A DNA stretch of 45,984 bases from Actinomycetes bacterium (GCA_024280015.1 JAJRQY010000134.1:1-45984); one strand, 5' to 3'; positions 23,262 to 31,920 are shown, counted from the first letter of the stretch. Program-made: numbers and translations. Notes: generated by a model not told the origin, from the letters alone.

Positions 23262-24446
23262 CTAGGTGGCAGGGGCGAGGATGAGGGAGCCGTTGTGGCC
23301 GCCGAAGCCGAAGTTGTTGGAGATCGACGGGCCCGGGGTCCATTCCTGACCATCGCCAGTTGACAGGTTCAGTACCGGCAGCTCCGGATCTTGCTCTTCA
23401 AAACCAACGGTTGGAGGGATACGTCCGTGCTTCATGGCCAGAACCATGGCTGCTGCTTCCAACGCGCCGGCAGCACCAAGTGCATGGCCAGTGACACCCT
23501 TGGTCGAGGTCACAATCGGACCTGGGTCCGTCCCGAACATCTCGGCGTAGGCATGAGCCTCAGCTGCGTCGTTCAACGGCGTAGACGTGCCGTGAGCGTT
23601 CACATGCACAATGTCGCTGGCCTCAATACCAGCATCTTCCAAGGCGTAGCGCATCACCGTCATCGCCCCGGTACCTCCCGGCGCAGGAGCAGTGATGTGA
23701 TGGGCATCAGCCGAACTGGCCGAGCCCAAGACTTCAGCCAGGATGGTTGCGCCGCGTGCTACCGCTCGGTCCCACTCTTCCAGAACCAGCACGGCGGCCC
23801 CCTCGGCAATGATGAAGCCATCACGCCGAGCATCAAAGGGCATCGAAACCTGCTGGTTAGACATGGCCGTCATATTGCGGAAGCCAGCTTGGGCGGTTGG
23901 TGTCAGCGGAGCCTCGGCCCCACCAGAGACCACAACATCACAGCGACCCCAGCGGATCAGGTTGGCAGCGTTGCCCAGGGCGTGGGTGCCAGCAGCGCAG
24001 GCGGTCACGGTGGCCTCACACGGGCCCTGTAGGCCATATCGCATGGAGACCGATGCTGCAGCCGCGTTTGGCATCATCATGGGCACCAAGAACGGCGACA
24101 CCCGACGCAGACCCTTCTCATGACCTTTGAGGATCTCGTTCTCGTTGGTTTCGATTCCACCGATGCCGGTCCCAATCAGGGTCCCTACTCGGGTGGGGTC
24201 GGCATCGAGATCACCCGCCTGCTCCAACGCCTCGGCTGCTGCCGCTAAGGCAAACTGGCTGAAACGGTCGGAACGGCGGGCCTCCTTGCGGTTTCCGTCG
24301 AAGTAGGGAAGTGGATCCCAGTCCAGTAATTCCCTGCGGTCGCTCTTGTCAGGCTGCCGAAACAGACCTTCCCAGAACGCCGATGCTCCCACCCCACACG
24401 GGGCGACAACACCGAGCCCAGTAATCGCGACCCTCCGAAGCGTCAT
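23262..24446 (-). CDS. fabF: 3-oxoacyl-ACP synthase II (FabF)
   Basis: 394-residue condensing enzyme that extends acyl-ACP with malonyl-ACP. The active site is ATVTACAAGTHALG (Cys about 150), with His in VNAHGTSTPLND and in TKGVTGHALGAAGALEAA, giving the Cys-His-His triad. The gatekeeper region and C-terminal SNNFGFGGHNGSLIL are also present. Slightly shorter than E. coli FabF (~410). Its ATG overlaps the acpP stop by one base (TAATG), so it is translated from the same message. It is the last gene of the fab operon, and its end lies 54 nt from fabZ. Confidence 0.97.
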   Translation of the reverse strand: MTLRRVAITGLGVVAPCGVGASAFWEGLFRQPDKSDRRELLDWDPLPYFDGNRKEARRSDRFSQFALAAAAEALEQAGDLDADPTRVGTLIGTGIGGIETNENEILKGHEKGLRRVSPFLVPMMMPNAAAASVSMRYGLQGPCEATVTACAAGTHALGNAANLIRWGRCDVVVSGGAEAPLTPTAQAGFRNMTAMSNQQVSMPFDARRDGFIIAEGAAVLVLEEWDRAVARGATILAEVLGSASSADAHHITAPAPGGTGAMTVMRYALEDAGIEASDIVHVNAHGTSTPLNDAAEAHAYAEMFGTDPGPIVTSTKGVTGHALGAAGALEAAAMVLAMKHGRIPPTVGFEEQDPELPVLNLSTGDGQEWTPGPSISNNFGFGGHNGSLILAPAT

Positions 24447-24682
24447 TAGAGCTTGCCGACGACCAGGTCGTAGGCAGCGCCGATGGTCTCGACACCCTCA
24501 AGCTCTTCTTCTTCAACGGTCACATCGAACTCTTCTTCCAAGGCCATCACGAACTCGACCAGGTCGAGGCTGTCCGCGTCGAGGTCGTCGGCGAACTTGG
24601 CTTCCTTGGTGATTTTGTCTGCGTCGACGCCAAGAACTTCTACGGCGCACTTCTTCAAACGATCGAAGTTGTCTTCACTCAC
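24446..24682 (-). CDS. acpP: Acyl carrier protein
   Basis: 78-residue acidic carrier protein with the phosphopantetheine attachment motif DADSLDLVEF (Ser38). It holds the growing acyl chain for the Fab enzymes encoded on both sides. The start is a GTG with AAAGGG about 9 nt upstream. The 145-nt gap before it (from fabG) is AT-rich and contains two direct GTATTTCT repeats on the top strand (24698-24705 and 24710-24717) and a 6-bp hairpin TGATTC/GAATCA (24729-24745), likely an internal promoter or processing site that raises ACP expression. Confidence 0.97.
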   Translation of the reverse strand: MSEDNFDRLKKCAVEVLGVDADKITKEAKFADDLDADSLDLVEFVMALEEEFDVTVEEEELEGVETIGAAYDLVVGKL

Positions 24683-24827
24683 AGTGTTTTCCCTTTTGTA
24701 TTTCTGCTCGTATTTCTACTTGCATTGTTGATTCGCGATGAATCAGTTATTGAACTGGACATTTGCGGCTGATTTCAGCGCTTGGGCACAGTGCCCAGGA
24801 GTCTACGGGAGTCGAGCACCATTGGCG

Positions 24828-25577
24828 TCAGCCTCCCATGCCGAGACCACCATCGACGGGGATGGTTGCCCCGGTGATGTAGGAGGCCCCATCGGAAGCC
24901 AAGAACGAAACCGCGGCGGCGATGTCGGCGGGAGTGCCGACCCGACCGAGGGGAACGGCCCCAACCATTGCTTCTCGGGCCGCGTCGCTAATCTCGGCCA
25001 GCATGTCGGTTTCAATCGGGCCCGGTGCGACAAGGTTGACGGTGATATTGCGGGAGGCAAATTCTCGAGCCAGAGAGCGGCCGAGGCCTACCAGGCCGGC
25101 CTTGGAGGCTGAATAGTTGGCTTGCCCAGTTTGTCCCATGGTTCCGACGACGGAGGACATCAGGATGATTCGTCCCCAGCGTGCCTTCATCATTGGTCGA
25201 ATTGCGCGCTTGGAAACCCGGAAGTTGCCGGTCAGGTTGGCGTCGATCACCGTAGTGAAGTCGTCCTCTTTCATGCGCAGAACCAGCGTGTCCTTGGTGA
25301 TGCCAGCATTGGCCACCAGGACAGCAACCGGGCCGAGTTGTTCTTCGATCGTGCCAAAGGCCGCGTCAACCGAATCAGTGTCGGTCACGTCCAAGGGGAC
25401 CCACAACAAGCCGTCAGCCAACTCACTGGGTTCGGAGCGAGAACCGACGGCAACGGCAAACCCATCGGCCTTTAGCTGGAGGGCACAGGCAAGACCGATT
25501 CCGCGGCTGCCTCCGGTAACGAAGGCGACACGGTTGGGAGTCGCAGTTTGATCCGTTTGGGTTATTGCGTCAGACAT
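24828..25577 (-). CDS. fabG: 3-oxoacyl-ACP reductase FabG
   Basis: 249-residue short-chain dehydrogenase that reduces 3-oxoacyl-ACP with NADPH. Cofactor motif VTGGSRGIG, LVANAGIT with the conserved Asn-Ala-Gly, Ser in ILMSSVVG, and the catalytic YSASKAG (Tyr155, Lys159), followed by VAPGPIETDML and YITGATIPVDGGLGMGG. Its ATG overlaps the fabH stop (TGATG), and it sits in fabD-fabH-fabG-acpP-fabF order, which fixes the role among the many SDR enzymes. Confidence 0.96.
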   Translation of the reverse strand: MSDAITQTDQTATPNRVAFVTGGSRGIGLACALQLKADGFAVAVGSRSEPSELADGLLWVPLDVTDTDSVDAAFGTIEEQLGPVAVLVANAGITKDTLVLRMKEDDFTTVIDANLTGNFRVSKRAIRPMMKARWGRIILMSSVVGTMGQTGQANYSASKAGLVGLGRSLAREFASRNITVNLVAPGPIETDMLAEISDAAREAMVGAVPLGRVGTPADIAAAVSFLASDGASYITGATIPVDGGLGMGG

Positions 25578-26632
25578 CAGGAGTTCTCGGTTCTCACGTT
25601 GGATCCGCTCGGGTGCTGGGTCGGTTTACTGGCCTTGGTACGAGGGTCGCCGGCCCAACGAACAATGACCGTCCCCCACGTCATTCCCGCGCCAAAACCA
25701 ACGAATAGGACGGTTGCGCCTTCGTGTAGTCGGCCTTCATCCAGTGCCTTGTCCAACACAAGAGGTATGGATGCGGCCGAAGTGTTGCCCGTCTCGCGCA
25801 GCCGCATTGCCGTCTTGTCCATGGAGAAGCCAATGCGTTTCCAGGCGGCTTCAACAATGCGGATGTTTGCTTGGTGGGGGATGACCAGATCGATGTCCTC
25901 GACACCCAGGCCGGCTTGAGCTAGGGCTTTTCTGACCGAACGCTGCATGACGCTGATTGCTTGACGGAAGACTTCCTTGCCTTCCATCTGCCACACCCCG
26001 CCGTGTTCGGCGTACAGGATGGAGCGGTGCTGCCCTGCGGAGCCAAGGTCGAAGGACAGGAGCTGGCTGGCTCCCGTTAGATCTCGTTCGATGATGACCG
26101 CTGCTGCGCCGTTACCAAACAGGATGCCGGTGTCACGTTGGCTGTAGTCGGTGATGTAGTCCATCATTTCCGAACCGATCAGCATGACCCGATTCATGCC
26201 CTGCAAAAGCAAGCCGTTGGCCGCCACCAGGCCATACACCCAGCCAGAGCAAACAGCCTGAATATCCAGGGCCCCACACTCAAGTCCAAGCTGGTGGGCT
26301 ACGACAGGTGAGCTGCCAGGGGCAATGTACTCCGGCGTGGTGGTTGCCAGCAGGAGCTGGTCAATGTCGCCCGGTTCGAGGCCTGCTCGGTCAAGGGCGA
26401 TCCGGCCAGCCTTGACTGCCATCTCGGTAGTTGTCTCACCGACGTGCCGCTGGAAAATACCGGTTCGTTCGCGGATCCACTGATCCGAAGTCTCCATGTT
26501 TTTGGCGAGGTCGTCGTTGGTGACCACCTGCTTGGGCAAGTAGCCGCCAACACCGGAGAATCGAAAACCGGCGGTTGGAACCTCGACCTTGGAAAGTTCC
26601 CGGTCTGGGCTGTCGGTAGTGGCTTTAGACAC
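25577..26632 (-). CDS. fabH: 3-oxoacyl-ACP synthase III (FabH)
   Basis: 351-residue initiating condensing enzyme. The catalytic Cys is in IQAVCSGWVYGL (about residue 128), the His in PHQANIRIVEAAWKRIG and the Asn in GNTSAASIPLVLD. About 20 extra residues precede the usual FSGVGGYLPKQVVTN start and a ~20-residue Pro/Ser tail follows the last strand. It sets starter-unit choice (straight or branched) for membrane lipids. It overlaps fabD by 8 nt upstream and fabG by 1 nt downstream. Confidence 0.96.
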   Translation of the reverse strand: MSKATTDSPDRELSKVEVPTAGFRFSGVGGYLPKQVVTNDDLAKNMETSDQWIRERTGIFQRHVGETTTEMAVKAGRIALDRAGLEPGDIDQLLLATTTPEYIAPGSSPVVAHQLGLECGALDIQAVCSGWVYGLVAANGLLLQGMNRVMLIGSEMMDYITDYSQRDTGILFGNGAAAVIIERDLTGASQLLSFDLGSAGQHRSILYAEHGGVWQMEGKEVFRQAISVMQRSVRKALAQAGLGVEDIDLVIPHQANIRIVEAAWKRIGFSMDKTAMRLRETGNTSAASIPLVLDKALDEGRLHEGATVLFVGFGAGMTWGTVIVRWAGDPRTKASKPTQHPSGSNVRTENS

Positions 26633-27827
26633 GGAGCCAGGCGACCGGCTGTGAGGTGGTTACGCGCTCGCCAGAGAGGGCGAGCATGCCTTGCAATGAA
26701 CCTTCGAACGGTGATCGCACTTCGACGGAGCCGATCTGGCCAATCAGCTGACCATTGCCGACGATCTGGCCGATCTCAAACTCATCTGCTGGTTCGAAGA
26801 CACCAGTTGCTGGACTCACGATGAGCCGTTCAGAGGCGTAGAGGAATTCGCCTTCCTGAGGACCGTTGCCGGTGACCAGGGTGACAGCGGCAGACGGAGA
26901 AAGGGTCTCCAGTAGCCCATCAACATCAGCTGGTGATTGCACCGAGATGGTGGCAACACCAGTGCCCTTGAGGGTTCGCTTGGCCATCGCGGTCAAGGTC
27001 GATCCACACCCAAGTTCGATCAGGACAGTTGAGCCAGCCTCGTGCAGATTGTGGAGGGTGTGGCGCCAGCGGACCGGGCTGGTGAGCTGGGCTCCCATCA
27101 GAGCCGACCAATCATCGCCGTCGGGATGGGGGAGGCCATCAACGTTGGCGTAAACGGGACGGTTGGGGTTCCGAAGTTCAGTATCGGCGATGGCCTTACG
27201 CAAGCGATCGCGAGCTTGAGACATGAATGGGGTATGGAAGGCGCCGCCGACCGGGATGCTCATGATCCGCTTGGCCCCCAGCTCCTTTGCGTTGGCCGCC
27301 GCAGCAGTGATGGCATTTGGCTCACCGGCGATGACGAGCTGCCCGGGAGCATTGTAGTTGGCAACCCACACGTCACCGTCGGTGCGGGTGCAGGCAACCT
27401 CGACCTTGTCATCATCTAATCCGAGTACGACCGCCATCGTTCCTTCTTCGGCGTCGGCGGCTGCTTGCATGGCGTTGCCTCGCTCGGTGACAAGACGTAC
27501 CCCGTCCTCAAAGCTGATGGCGCCAGCGGCGGTCAGGGCCGAATACTCACCCAGACTGTGTCCAGCATGGAAGGCAGGCTCTACGCCGGTGCGTTCCACC
27601 GCATCAAGGACGACCATGCTCATGATGAAGGTTGCGAGCTGGGAGTTCCTAGTCTCAGTCAAGACCTCTGTATCGGCCTCGAGGAGGAGGTGCTCGACGT
27701 CTCGACCGCTTAGGTCGCTGGCTTCTTTCACCAGTTCCCAGGACGGATGGGACTTCCACACACTGCCCATTTGTGGTTTCTGCGAACCTTGCCCGGGGAA
27801 GGTGAACGCGATCATGACAGAACTCAT
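26625..27827 (-). CDS. fabD: Malonyl-CoA:ACP transacylase fused to a barrel-sandwich domain
   Basis: 400 residues, about 90 more than ordinary FabD. Residues 1-310 are FabD: FTFPGQGSQKPQMG, GHSLGEYSAL (catalytic Ser91), the TERGNAMQ arginine, and GGAFHTPFM (catalytic His about 199). Residues ~335-400 resemble a biotinyl/lipoyl barrel-sandwich hybrid: SPATGVFEP, IGQIVGNGQLIGQIG, VRSPFEGSLQGMLALSGERVTTSQPVAWL. The usual hairpin with the modified Lys (EAMK) is missing between IGQIG and VRSP, so it should not be biotinylated. The extra domain may dock on a partner such as acetyl-CoA carboxylase. Start may be the first ATG (27827) or the ATG four codons later. Confidence 0.93.
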   Translation of the reverse strand: MSSVMIAFTFPGQGSQKPQMGSVWKSHPSWELVKEASDLSGRDVEHLLLEADTEVLTETRNSQLATFIMSMVVLDAVERTGVEPAFHAGHSLGEYSALTAAGAISFEDGVRLVTERGNAMQAAADAEEGTMAVVLGLDDDKVEVACTRTDGDVWVANYNAPGQLVIAGEPNAITAAAANAKELGAKRIMSIPVGGAFHTPFMSQARDRLRKAIADTELRNPNRPVYANVDGLPHPDGDDWSALMGAQLTSPVRWRHTLHNLHEAGSTVLIELGCGSTLTAMAKRTLKGTGVATISVQSPADVDGLLETLSPSAAVTLVTGNGPQEGEFLYASERLIVSPATGVFEPADEFEIGQIVGNGQLIGQIGSVEVRSPFEGSLQGMLALSGERVTTSQPVAWLRV

Positions 27828-27871
27828 TGTGTAGTCAGACCAGCCAATGCTCGAACAGGTTTCAAGTTTCT

Positions 27872-27991
27872 CTACCGATTTCGTCGGAAGGCGGCTTCGC
27901 GGGCGACACCGATCACGATCACCACGGCTAGAAACGGCAGGACGTATTGAATGATTCGAGCCTTCCAGTCAGGAGAGGTAAGGAGTGCCAT
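27872..27991 (-). CDS. Small single-pass membrane protein
   Basis: A 39-codon gene too short for many ORF finders. It reads MALLTSPDWKARIIQYVLPF then a hydrophobic stretch LAVVIVIGVA and a basic tail REAAFRRNR: an inside-positive one-helix membrane peptide. The ATG lies 6 nt after TAGCCT on the same strand, the same leaderless layout as the globin and hisI. It lies between the divergent tRNA-Leu and fabD, on the fab strand, so it may be first in the fab transcript or have its own. No family is recognised and no function is claimed. Confidence 0.6.
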   Translation of the reverse strand: MALLTSPDWKARIIQYVLPFLAVVIVIGVAREAAFRRNR

Positions 27992-27997
27992 GCGAAC

Positions 27998-28007
27998 AGG
28001 CTACGCT
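27998..28007. promoter_or_regulatory. Overlapping divergent -10 elements (small membrane gene / tRNA-Leu)
   Basis: On the minus strand TAGCCT (28003-27998) lies 6 nt before the ATG at 27991. On the plus strand TACGCT (28002-28007) overlaps it and lies 50 nt before tRNA-Leu. The layout repeats, less symmetrically, the bidirectional element at 3890-3899. Confidence 0.45.
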
Positions 28008-28023
28008 AACCAGTCCGCAAAAC

Positions 28024-28046
28024 AAGAGTCGTCGATGACGGCTCTT
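28024..28046 (+). other. Hairpin in the tRNA-Leu leader
   Basis: AAGAGTCGTC (28024-28033) pairs with GACGGCTCTT (28037-28046), ten pairs with one G-U, followed by TT. It resembles a terminator but lies between the putative tRNA promoter and the tRNA 5' end at 28057, so it may act in 5' processing or as a boundary between divergent units. Confidence 0.4.
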
Positions 28047-28056
28047 TTGCCCACTA

Positions 28057-28139
28057 GCCCGGGTGGCGGAATGGCAGACGCGACGGATTCAAAATCCGTT
28101 GTCCGAAAGGGCGTGTGGGTTCGACTCCCACTCCGGGCA
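28057..28139 (+). tRNA. tRNA-Leu (anticodon CAA)
   Basis: 83-nt class II tRNA. The acceptor arm GCCCGGG (28057-28063) pairs with TCCGGGC (28132-28138), with one G-U. The anticodon stem ACGGA / TCCGT encloses loop TTCAAAA, with CAA at positions 34-36, reading UUG leucine codons. A long variable arm (GTCCGAAAGGGC region) and T-loop GGTTCGACTCC are present. The 3' CCA is not encoded (AC then AAG follow). Confidence 0.96.
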
Positions 28140-28215
28140 CAAGATGTTGACTTGCCAGTGACCGAAAATCGGTCGGGCTGGTGCAAGTCGACTGACGAGG
28201 TTGGAGGCGCCGCTC

Positions 28216-28509
28216 ATGTCCCGAGCATCAATTGAGCGCCGGTTGGTCGATGTTTCTGGAGAGATCAAGCGGATTGAGCAGGAGTTGCTGGTGATTGACG
28301 AGCAACTGGCCCACTTCGCCGACACCGCCGACGATGCCCGTCTACGCTCCCTGGTTTCGGAAACGCCGCTTGCGGCCAAGGAACACCGTGATGCGGAGAA
28401 GACCGTGACAGCTCTGGCCAGAGACCGGGAGTCCTGGGCCCAACGATTACGCAAGCTGGAAGAACGTCAGGACACATTGTTGGATGACCTGATGGAGGCA
28501 CAGCCTTGA
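28216..28509 (+). CDS. Coiled-coil protein of unknown function
   Basis: 97 residues, almost all predicted helix and rich in charged residues: MSRASIERRLVDVSGEIKRI, then a region with heptad-like Leu/Ile spacing (EQELLVIDEQLAHF), and a second helix EKTVTALARDRESWAQRLRKLEERQDTLLDDL. It should form a two-helix antiparallel coiled coil. No family is recognised. The ATG at 28216 has GGAGG 9 nt upstream, preferred over a TTG five codons earlier. It precedes the ANTAR regulator by 50 nt on the same strand, so they are probably co-transcribed and may interact, but this is inference. Confidence 0.75.
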   Translation: MSRASIERRLVDVSGEIKRIEQELLVIDEQLAHFADTADDARLRSLVSETPLAAKEHRDAEKTVTALARDRESWAQRLRKLEERQDTLLDDLMEAQP

Positions 28510-28559
28510 TAGGAAAGCAGTCTTGCTAGGAGTGCCGTTTTGATAGGAGGACAGAACTG

Positions 28560-29129
28560 ATGCGTCTCGTCATTGCCGAAGATGAGGCAATCATCCGCCT
28601 TGACCTGAAAGAAACCTTAGAGGCCGAAGGTTACGAGGTTGTTGGCGAAGCGGCCGACGGTGCCGAAGCAATACGCCTAGTACGCGAGCTGGAACCAGAT
28701 GCCGCCATCCTGGACATCAAGATGCCGGGAGTTGATGGCATGGAGGCAGCGCGAGAGATCATTGGTGCCAGACAGGCCGCGGTAGTGATCCTCACCGCCT
28801 TCTCCCAGCGAGACCTGATCGATCAGGCCCGTGACGTTGGAGCCTTGGCCTATGTTGTCAAGCCGTTTCATCGGAACGACCTTGTACCAGCGATCGAGCT
28901 TGCGGTTGCCCGGTTTCAAGAAATGACGAAGCTGGCAACCGAAGCAGAAGAGCTGAGTGAGCAGCTTGATTCCCGCAAGATTATTGATCGAGCCAAGGGT
29001 GTTCTGATGGACAGCCACGGCATGACCGAGCAAGAGTCGTTCCGGTTCTTGCAGACTCACGCCATGTCATCGCGGCTCAGCATGAGGCTGATCGCCACCC
29101 AACTTCTCGACGGAGAGATTCGCCCCTGA
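28560..29129 (+). CDS. pdtaR: ANTAR-domain response regulator (PdtaR-like)
   Basis: 189 residues: receiver domain (VIAEDEAIIRLDL, phospho-acceptor Asp52 in AILDIKMPGVDG, Thr in VVILTAFSQ, Lys in YVVKPFHRNDL), then a coiled-coil linker and the ANTAR RNA-binding domain (DSRKIIDRAKGVLMDSHGMTEQESFRFLQTHAMSSRLSMRLIATQLLDG). ANTAR proteins bind dual hexanucleotide loops in mRNA leaders and block terminators. In Mycobacterium the homologous pdtaR also lies just before polA. The cognate PdtaS-type kinase is not in the window. A TAGGAGGA site lies 11 nt upstream. The stop overlaps polA as TGATG. Confidence 0.93.
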   Translation: MRLVIAEDEAIIRLDLKETLEAEGYEVVGEAADGAEAIRLVRELEPDAAILDIKMPGVDGMEAAREIIGARQAAVVILTAFSQRDLIDQARDVGALAYVVKPFHRNDLVPAIELAVARFQEMTKLATEAEELSEQLDSRKIIDRAKGVLMDSHGMTEQESFRFLQTHAMSSRLSMRLIATQLLDGEIRP

Positions 29130-31831
29130 TGTCCACCCTCATGCTGATCGATGGCAATTCGCTGACCTACCGAGCTTTTCACGCACTGCCGCCAGACCTG
29201 GCAACCACGACCGGTATCAGCACCAATGCAGTGCTCGGCTTTACCTCCATGCTGATAAACCTGGCCCGTGACCATCGGCCAGACGGCATGTGTGTCACCT
29301 TCGACCTCCCGGAGCCGACCTTCCGTCACAAGATGGTTGACACCTATAAAGCCAACCGCGACAAGACCCCAGACACCCTGATTGAGCAGATGGGCTGGGT
29401 CCGCAAGGTAGTTCAGGCCCTGAGAATCCCGATTGCCGAGCTTCCTGGCTTCGAAGCCGATGACGTCATTGCCACCCTGGCTACGCGGGCGGCCGGGGAC
29501 GGCCATGATGTGCTCATTGTCACTGGTGATCGCGACAGCTATCAACTGGTGGAAGATCCCCACATCAAGGTCGTCTACAACAAGCGGGGAGTGAGCGACT
29601 ACGCCCTCTACGACGAAGCTGGGATCCTGGAGCGAACCGGTGTGCGTCCCGAGCAGTACGTGCAGTACGCCGCACTGCGTGGCGACCCGTCAGACAATCT
29701 GCCGGGAGTCCCCGGAGTTGGCGAGAAAACCGCGGCCAAGTTGATCAACAAGTACGGCGGCATTGACGGCATCTTCGCCAACGTTGAGGAACAAACCCCA
29801 AAACTCAAATCCAACCTGATTGAGAACGAAGCACTGGCTCGCCTCAATGTCGACATGATGGAACTCAAGCGTAACGCTCCAGTTGAGGTTGAGGTGGCGG
29901 CCTTACTGTCGCTTGAGGACTTTGATGTTGAGGAGTTGCGAGATCTGTTTGATCATCTGGAATTTCGGATGTTGGACCGTGTCTTGGAAGCCTTCAGTCA
30001 GCTCAACGGCCCCTCCGATGGTTCGCCTCCTGCCCCCTCGGGTACTGATCTGGCTGTGACCAAGTTGATTTCTCTTGCTGCGGACAAGGAATCGGTTGAC
30101 CGACTTGCTGTTCTGGTCGGCGCTAGCGACCCAGTAGCTATTGCCGCTGGGGGAGAGGGAGTCGATCCGATCGCTGGCCTGGCAATCGTCAGCGACAGCG
30201 AGGCCAATGAGGTTTTCTGGCTCCCACTAGCGGCGACGGAGGACGGCGAGCTTGGACAAGAGCTGACAGAGTTGCTCACAACCTTCCTCAGTGCTGAGGG
30301 GCCTGGCCTTGTTGCCCACCAAGCAAAGCCTTTGGTGAAGGCCTTGCTTGGCCAGGGCATGAGAATGCAAGGGCTCGTGCTCGATACGGCACTAGGCGCC
30401 TACTTACTTGACCCCAGTCGGCCCTCTTACGGCCTGGATGACCTGCTCATTCAACGAACCGATTACCAGTTCCCTGCCGATGACGGTCCTCCGGCCGGCC
30501 AGCTGGATTTCGGTGAGAACCCGATTTCGCCCGCCCAGCGGGCAGCAACAAACGCGCTGGCGGTAGCCAAGCTCGCATCACCTATTGCGAAGGCATTAAC
30601 CGAACAGTCGTTGGACAAGCTCAATTCTGAAATCGAGGTTCCACTTGTCGGCGTGTTGGCCCGGATGGAAGCCATCGGCATTGGTGTCAACCGAGCCGAA
30701 CTTGAGGCGCTGAGTGCGGAGATGACTGCCGAAGCCTCAATGCTGGCTGGCCAGATCCAAGAAGATGCGGGTGAAGAGTTCAACGTCAACTCGACCAAGG
30801 CGCTACAGGCAATCTTGTTCGAAAAACTGGAACTGACTCCAGGTAAGAAAACCAAGACCGGGTTCTCCACCAACCAGGCCACCCTGGAGAAGCTGCTAGG
30901 GGATCACCCCATTATCGAGCACCTGTTGCACTACCGGGAGGTCGAGAAACTTCGCTCAACGTACGGAACGTCGCTTTTGGCCGCGGTTGACCCCGATGAC
31001 CGGATTCGGGCCACGTTCAACCAGACAGTCGCCCGAACTGGCCGCTTATCCAGCGAAAACCCCAACCTCCACAACATCCCGGTTCGTACTGAGCTGGGTC
31101 GGGGGTTCCGTAAGGCTTTTGTTCCTCGGGAAGGCACCGAGTTCGTGGTTGCTGACTACAACCAGATCGAATTGCGCTGTATTGCCCATCTATCGGGAGA
31201 TCCGGGTCTGGTTGGTGCATTCCAGTCTGGTGAGGACATCCACCGATCTGTGGCGGCCGCGGTCTTTGGTGTTGCTCCCGAAGAAGTGACTTACCAACAG
31301 CGCAGTCGAGCCAAGATGGTCTCCTACGGTTTGGCCTATGGAATGGAGGCCTACGGCCTCGGCCAGCGACTCGGCATCAAAACCAGTGAGGCGGCCCAAA
31401 TCCTTGAGTCGTACTTCGCTGGCTTCCCCTCAGTAAAGGCCTATATGGAAGCCACCGTGACTGAAGCCCGCAACCGGGGCTACACCGAGACCCTGTTTGG
31501 GCGGCGCCGAGCCATTCCCGAGTTGCAAAGCGACCGGGTCCAGGTTCGCCAGGCTGGTGAGCGACAGGCAATGAACGCTGGTATCCAGGGGCTTGCGGCT
31601 GATATCTTTAAGGTGGCGCTGGTACGCCTGGAGCAGAGGCTGCTCGATGATGGTCTCCAAAGCCGGGTTGTGCTGCAGGTTCACGATGAGGTCATCCTCG
31701 AAGTCCCTCCCCAGGAGAAGGATCGAGCGGTTGCGGCAACGGTCGAGGTGCTGATGGGGGCATTTGACTTGCAGGTTCCTCTTGAAGTGAACCTTAGCTT
31801 CGGAAACTCCTGGGCCGAGGCCAAAGAGTGA
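29129..31831 (+). CDS. polA: DNA polymerase I
   Basis: 900 residues. N-terminal 5'-3' exonuclease (MLIDGNSLTYRAFHALP, VFDDEAPTFR-like VTFDLPEPTFRHK, GFEADDVIATLA, VTGDRDSYQLV, DNLPGVPGVGEKTAAKL). The 3'-5' exonuclease region (about 310-470) has lost the DxE and NxxxD metal residues (AIAAGGEGVD, VAHQAKPLVK), so it is inactive, as in mycobacterial PolA. Polymerase motifs: RTGRLSSENPNLHNIP, motif A DYNQIELRCIAHLSGD (about 673), O-helix RSRAKMVSYGLAYGM (about 727) with Tyr in place of the usual Phe, and motif C QVHDEVILEV (about 850). Start overlaps the pdtaR stop. Confidence 0.97.
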   Translation: MSTLMLIDGNSLTYRAFHALPPDLATTTGISTNAVLGFTSMLINLARDHRPDGMCVTFDLPEPTFRHKMVDTYKANRDKTPDTLIEQMGWVRKVVQALRIPIAELPGFEADDVIATLATRAAGDGHDVLIVTGDRDSYQLVEDPHIKVVYNKRGVSDYALYDEAGILERTGVRPEQYVQYAALRGDPSDNLPGVPGVGEKTAAKLINKYGGIDGIFANVEEQTPKLKSNLIENEALARLNVDMMELKRNAPVEVEVAALLSLEDFDVEELRDLFDHLEFRMLDRVLEAFSQLNGPSDGSPPAPSGTDLAVTKLISLAADKESVDRLAVLVGASDPVAIAAGGEGVDPIAGLAIVSDSEANEVFWLPLAATEDGELGQELTELLTTFLSAEGPGLVAHQAKPLVKALLGQGMRMQGLVLDTALGAYLLDPSRPSYGLDDLLIQRTDYQFPADDGPPAGQLDFGENPISPAQRAATNALAVAKLASPIAKALTEQSLDKLNSEIEVPLVGVLARMEAIGIGVNRAELEALSAEMTAEASMLAGQIQEDAGEEFNVNSTKALQAILFEKLELTPGKKTKTGFSTNQATLEKLLGDHPIIEHLLHYREVEKLRSTYGTSLLAAVDPDDRIRATFNQTVARTGRLSSENPNLHNIPVRTELGRGFRKAFVPREGTEFVVADYNQIELRCIAHLSGDPGLVGAFQSGEDIHRSVAAAVFGVAPEEVTYQQRSRAKMVSYGLAYGMEAYGLGQRLGIKTSEAAQILESYFAGFPSVKAYMEATVTEARNRGYTETLFGRRRAIPELQSDRVQVRQAGERQAMNAGIQGLAADIFKVALVRLEQRLLDDGLQSRVVLQVHDEVILEVPPQEKDRAVAATVEVLMGAFDLQVPLEVNLSFGNSWAEAKE

Positions 31832-31920
31832 GCAGGGTGCGAATATGTAGGGCAAGAGTGAGCCGTCGGAGGCAGGTGACTCGAGTGGATGGCTTTGCGC
31901 TGCCCGGTCGATCTCTCTGA

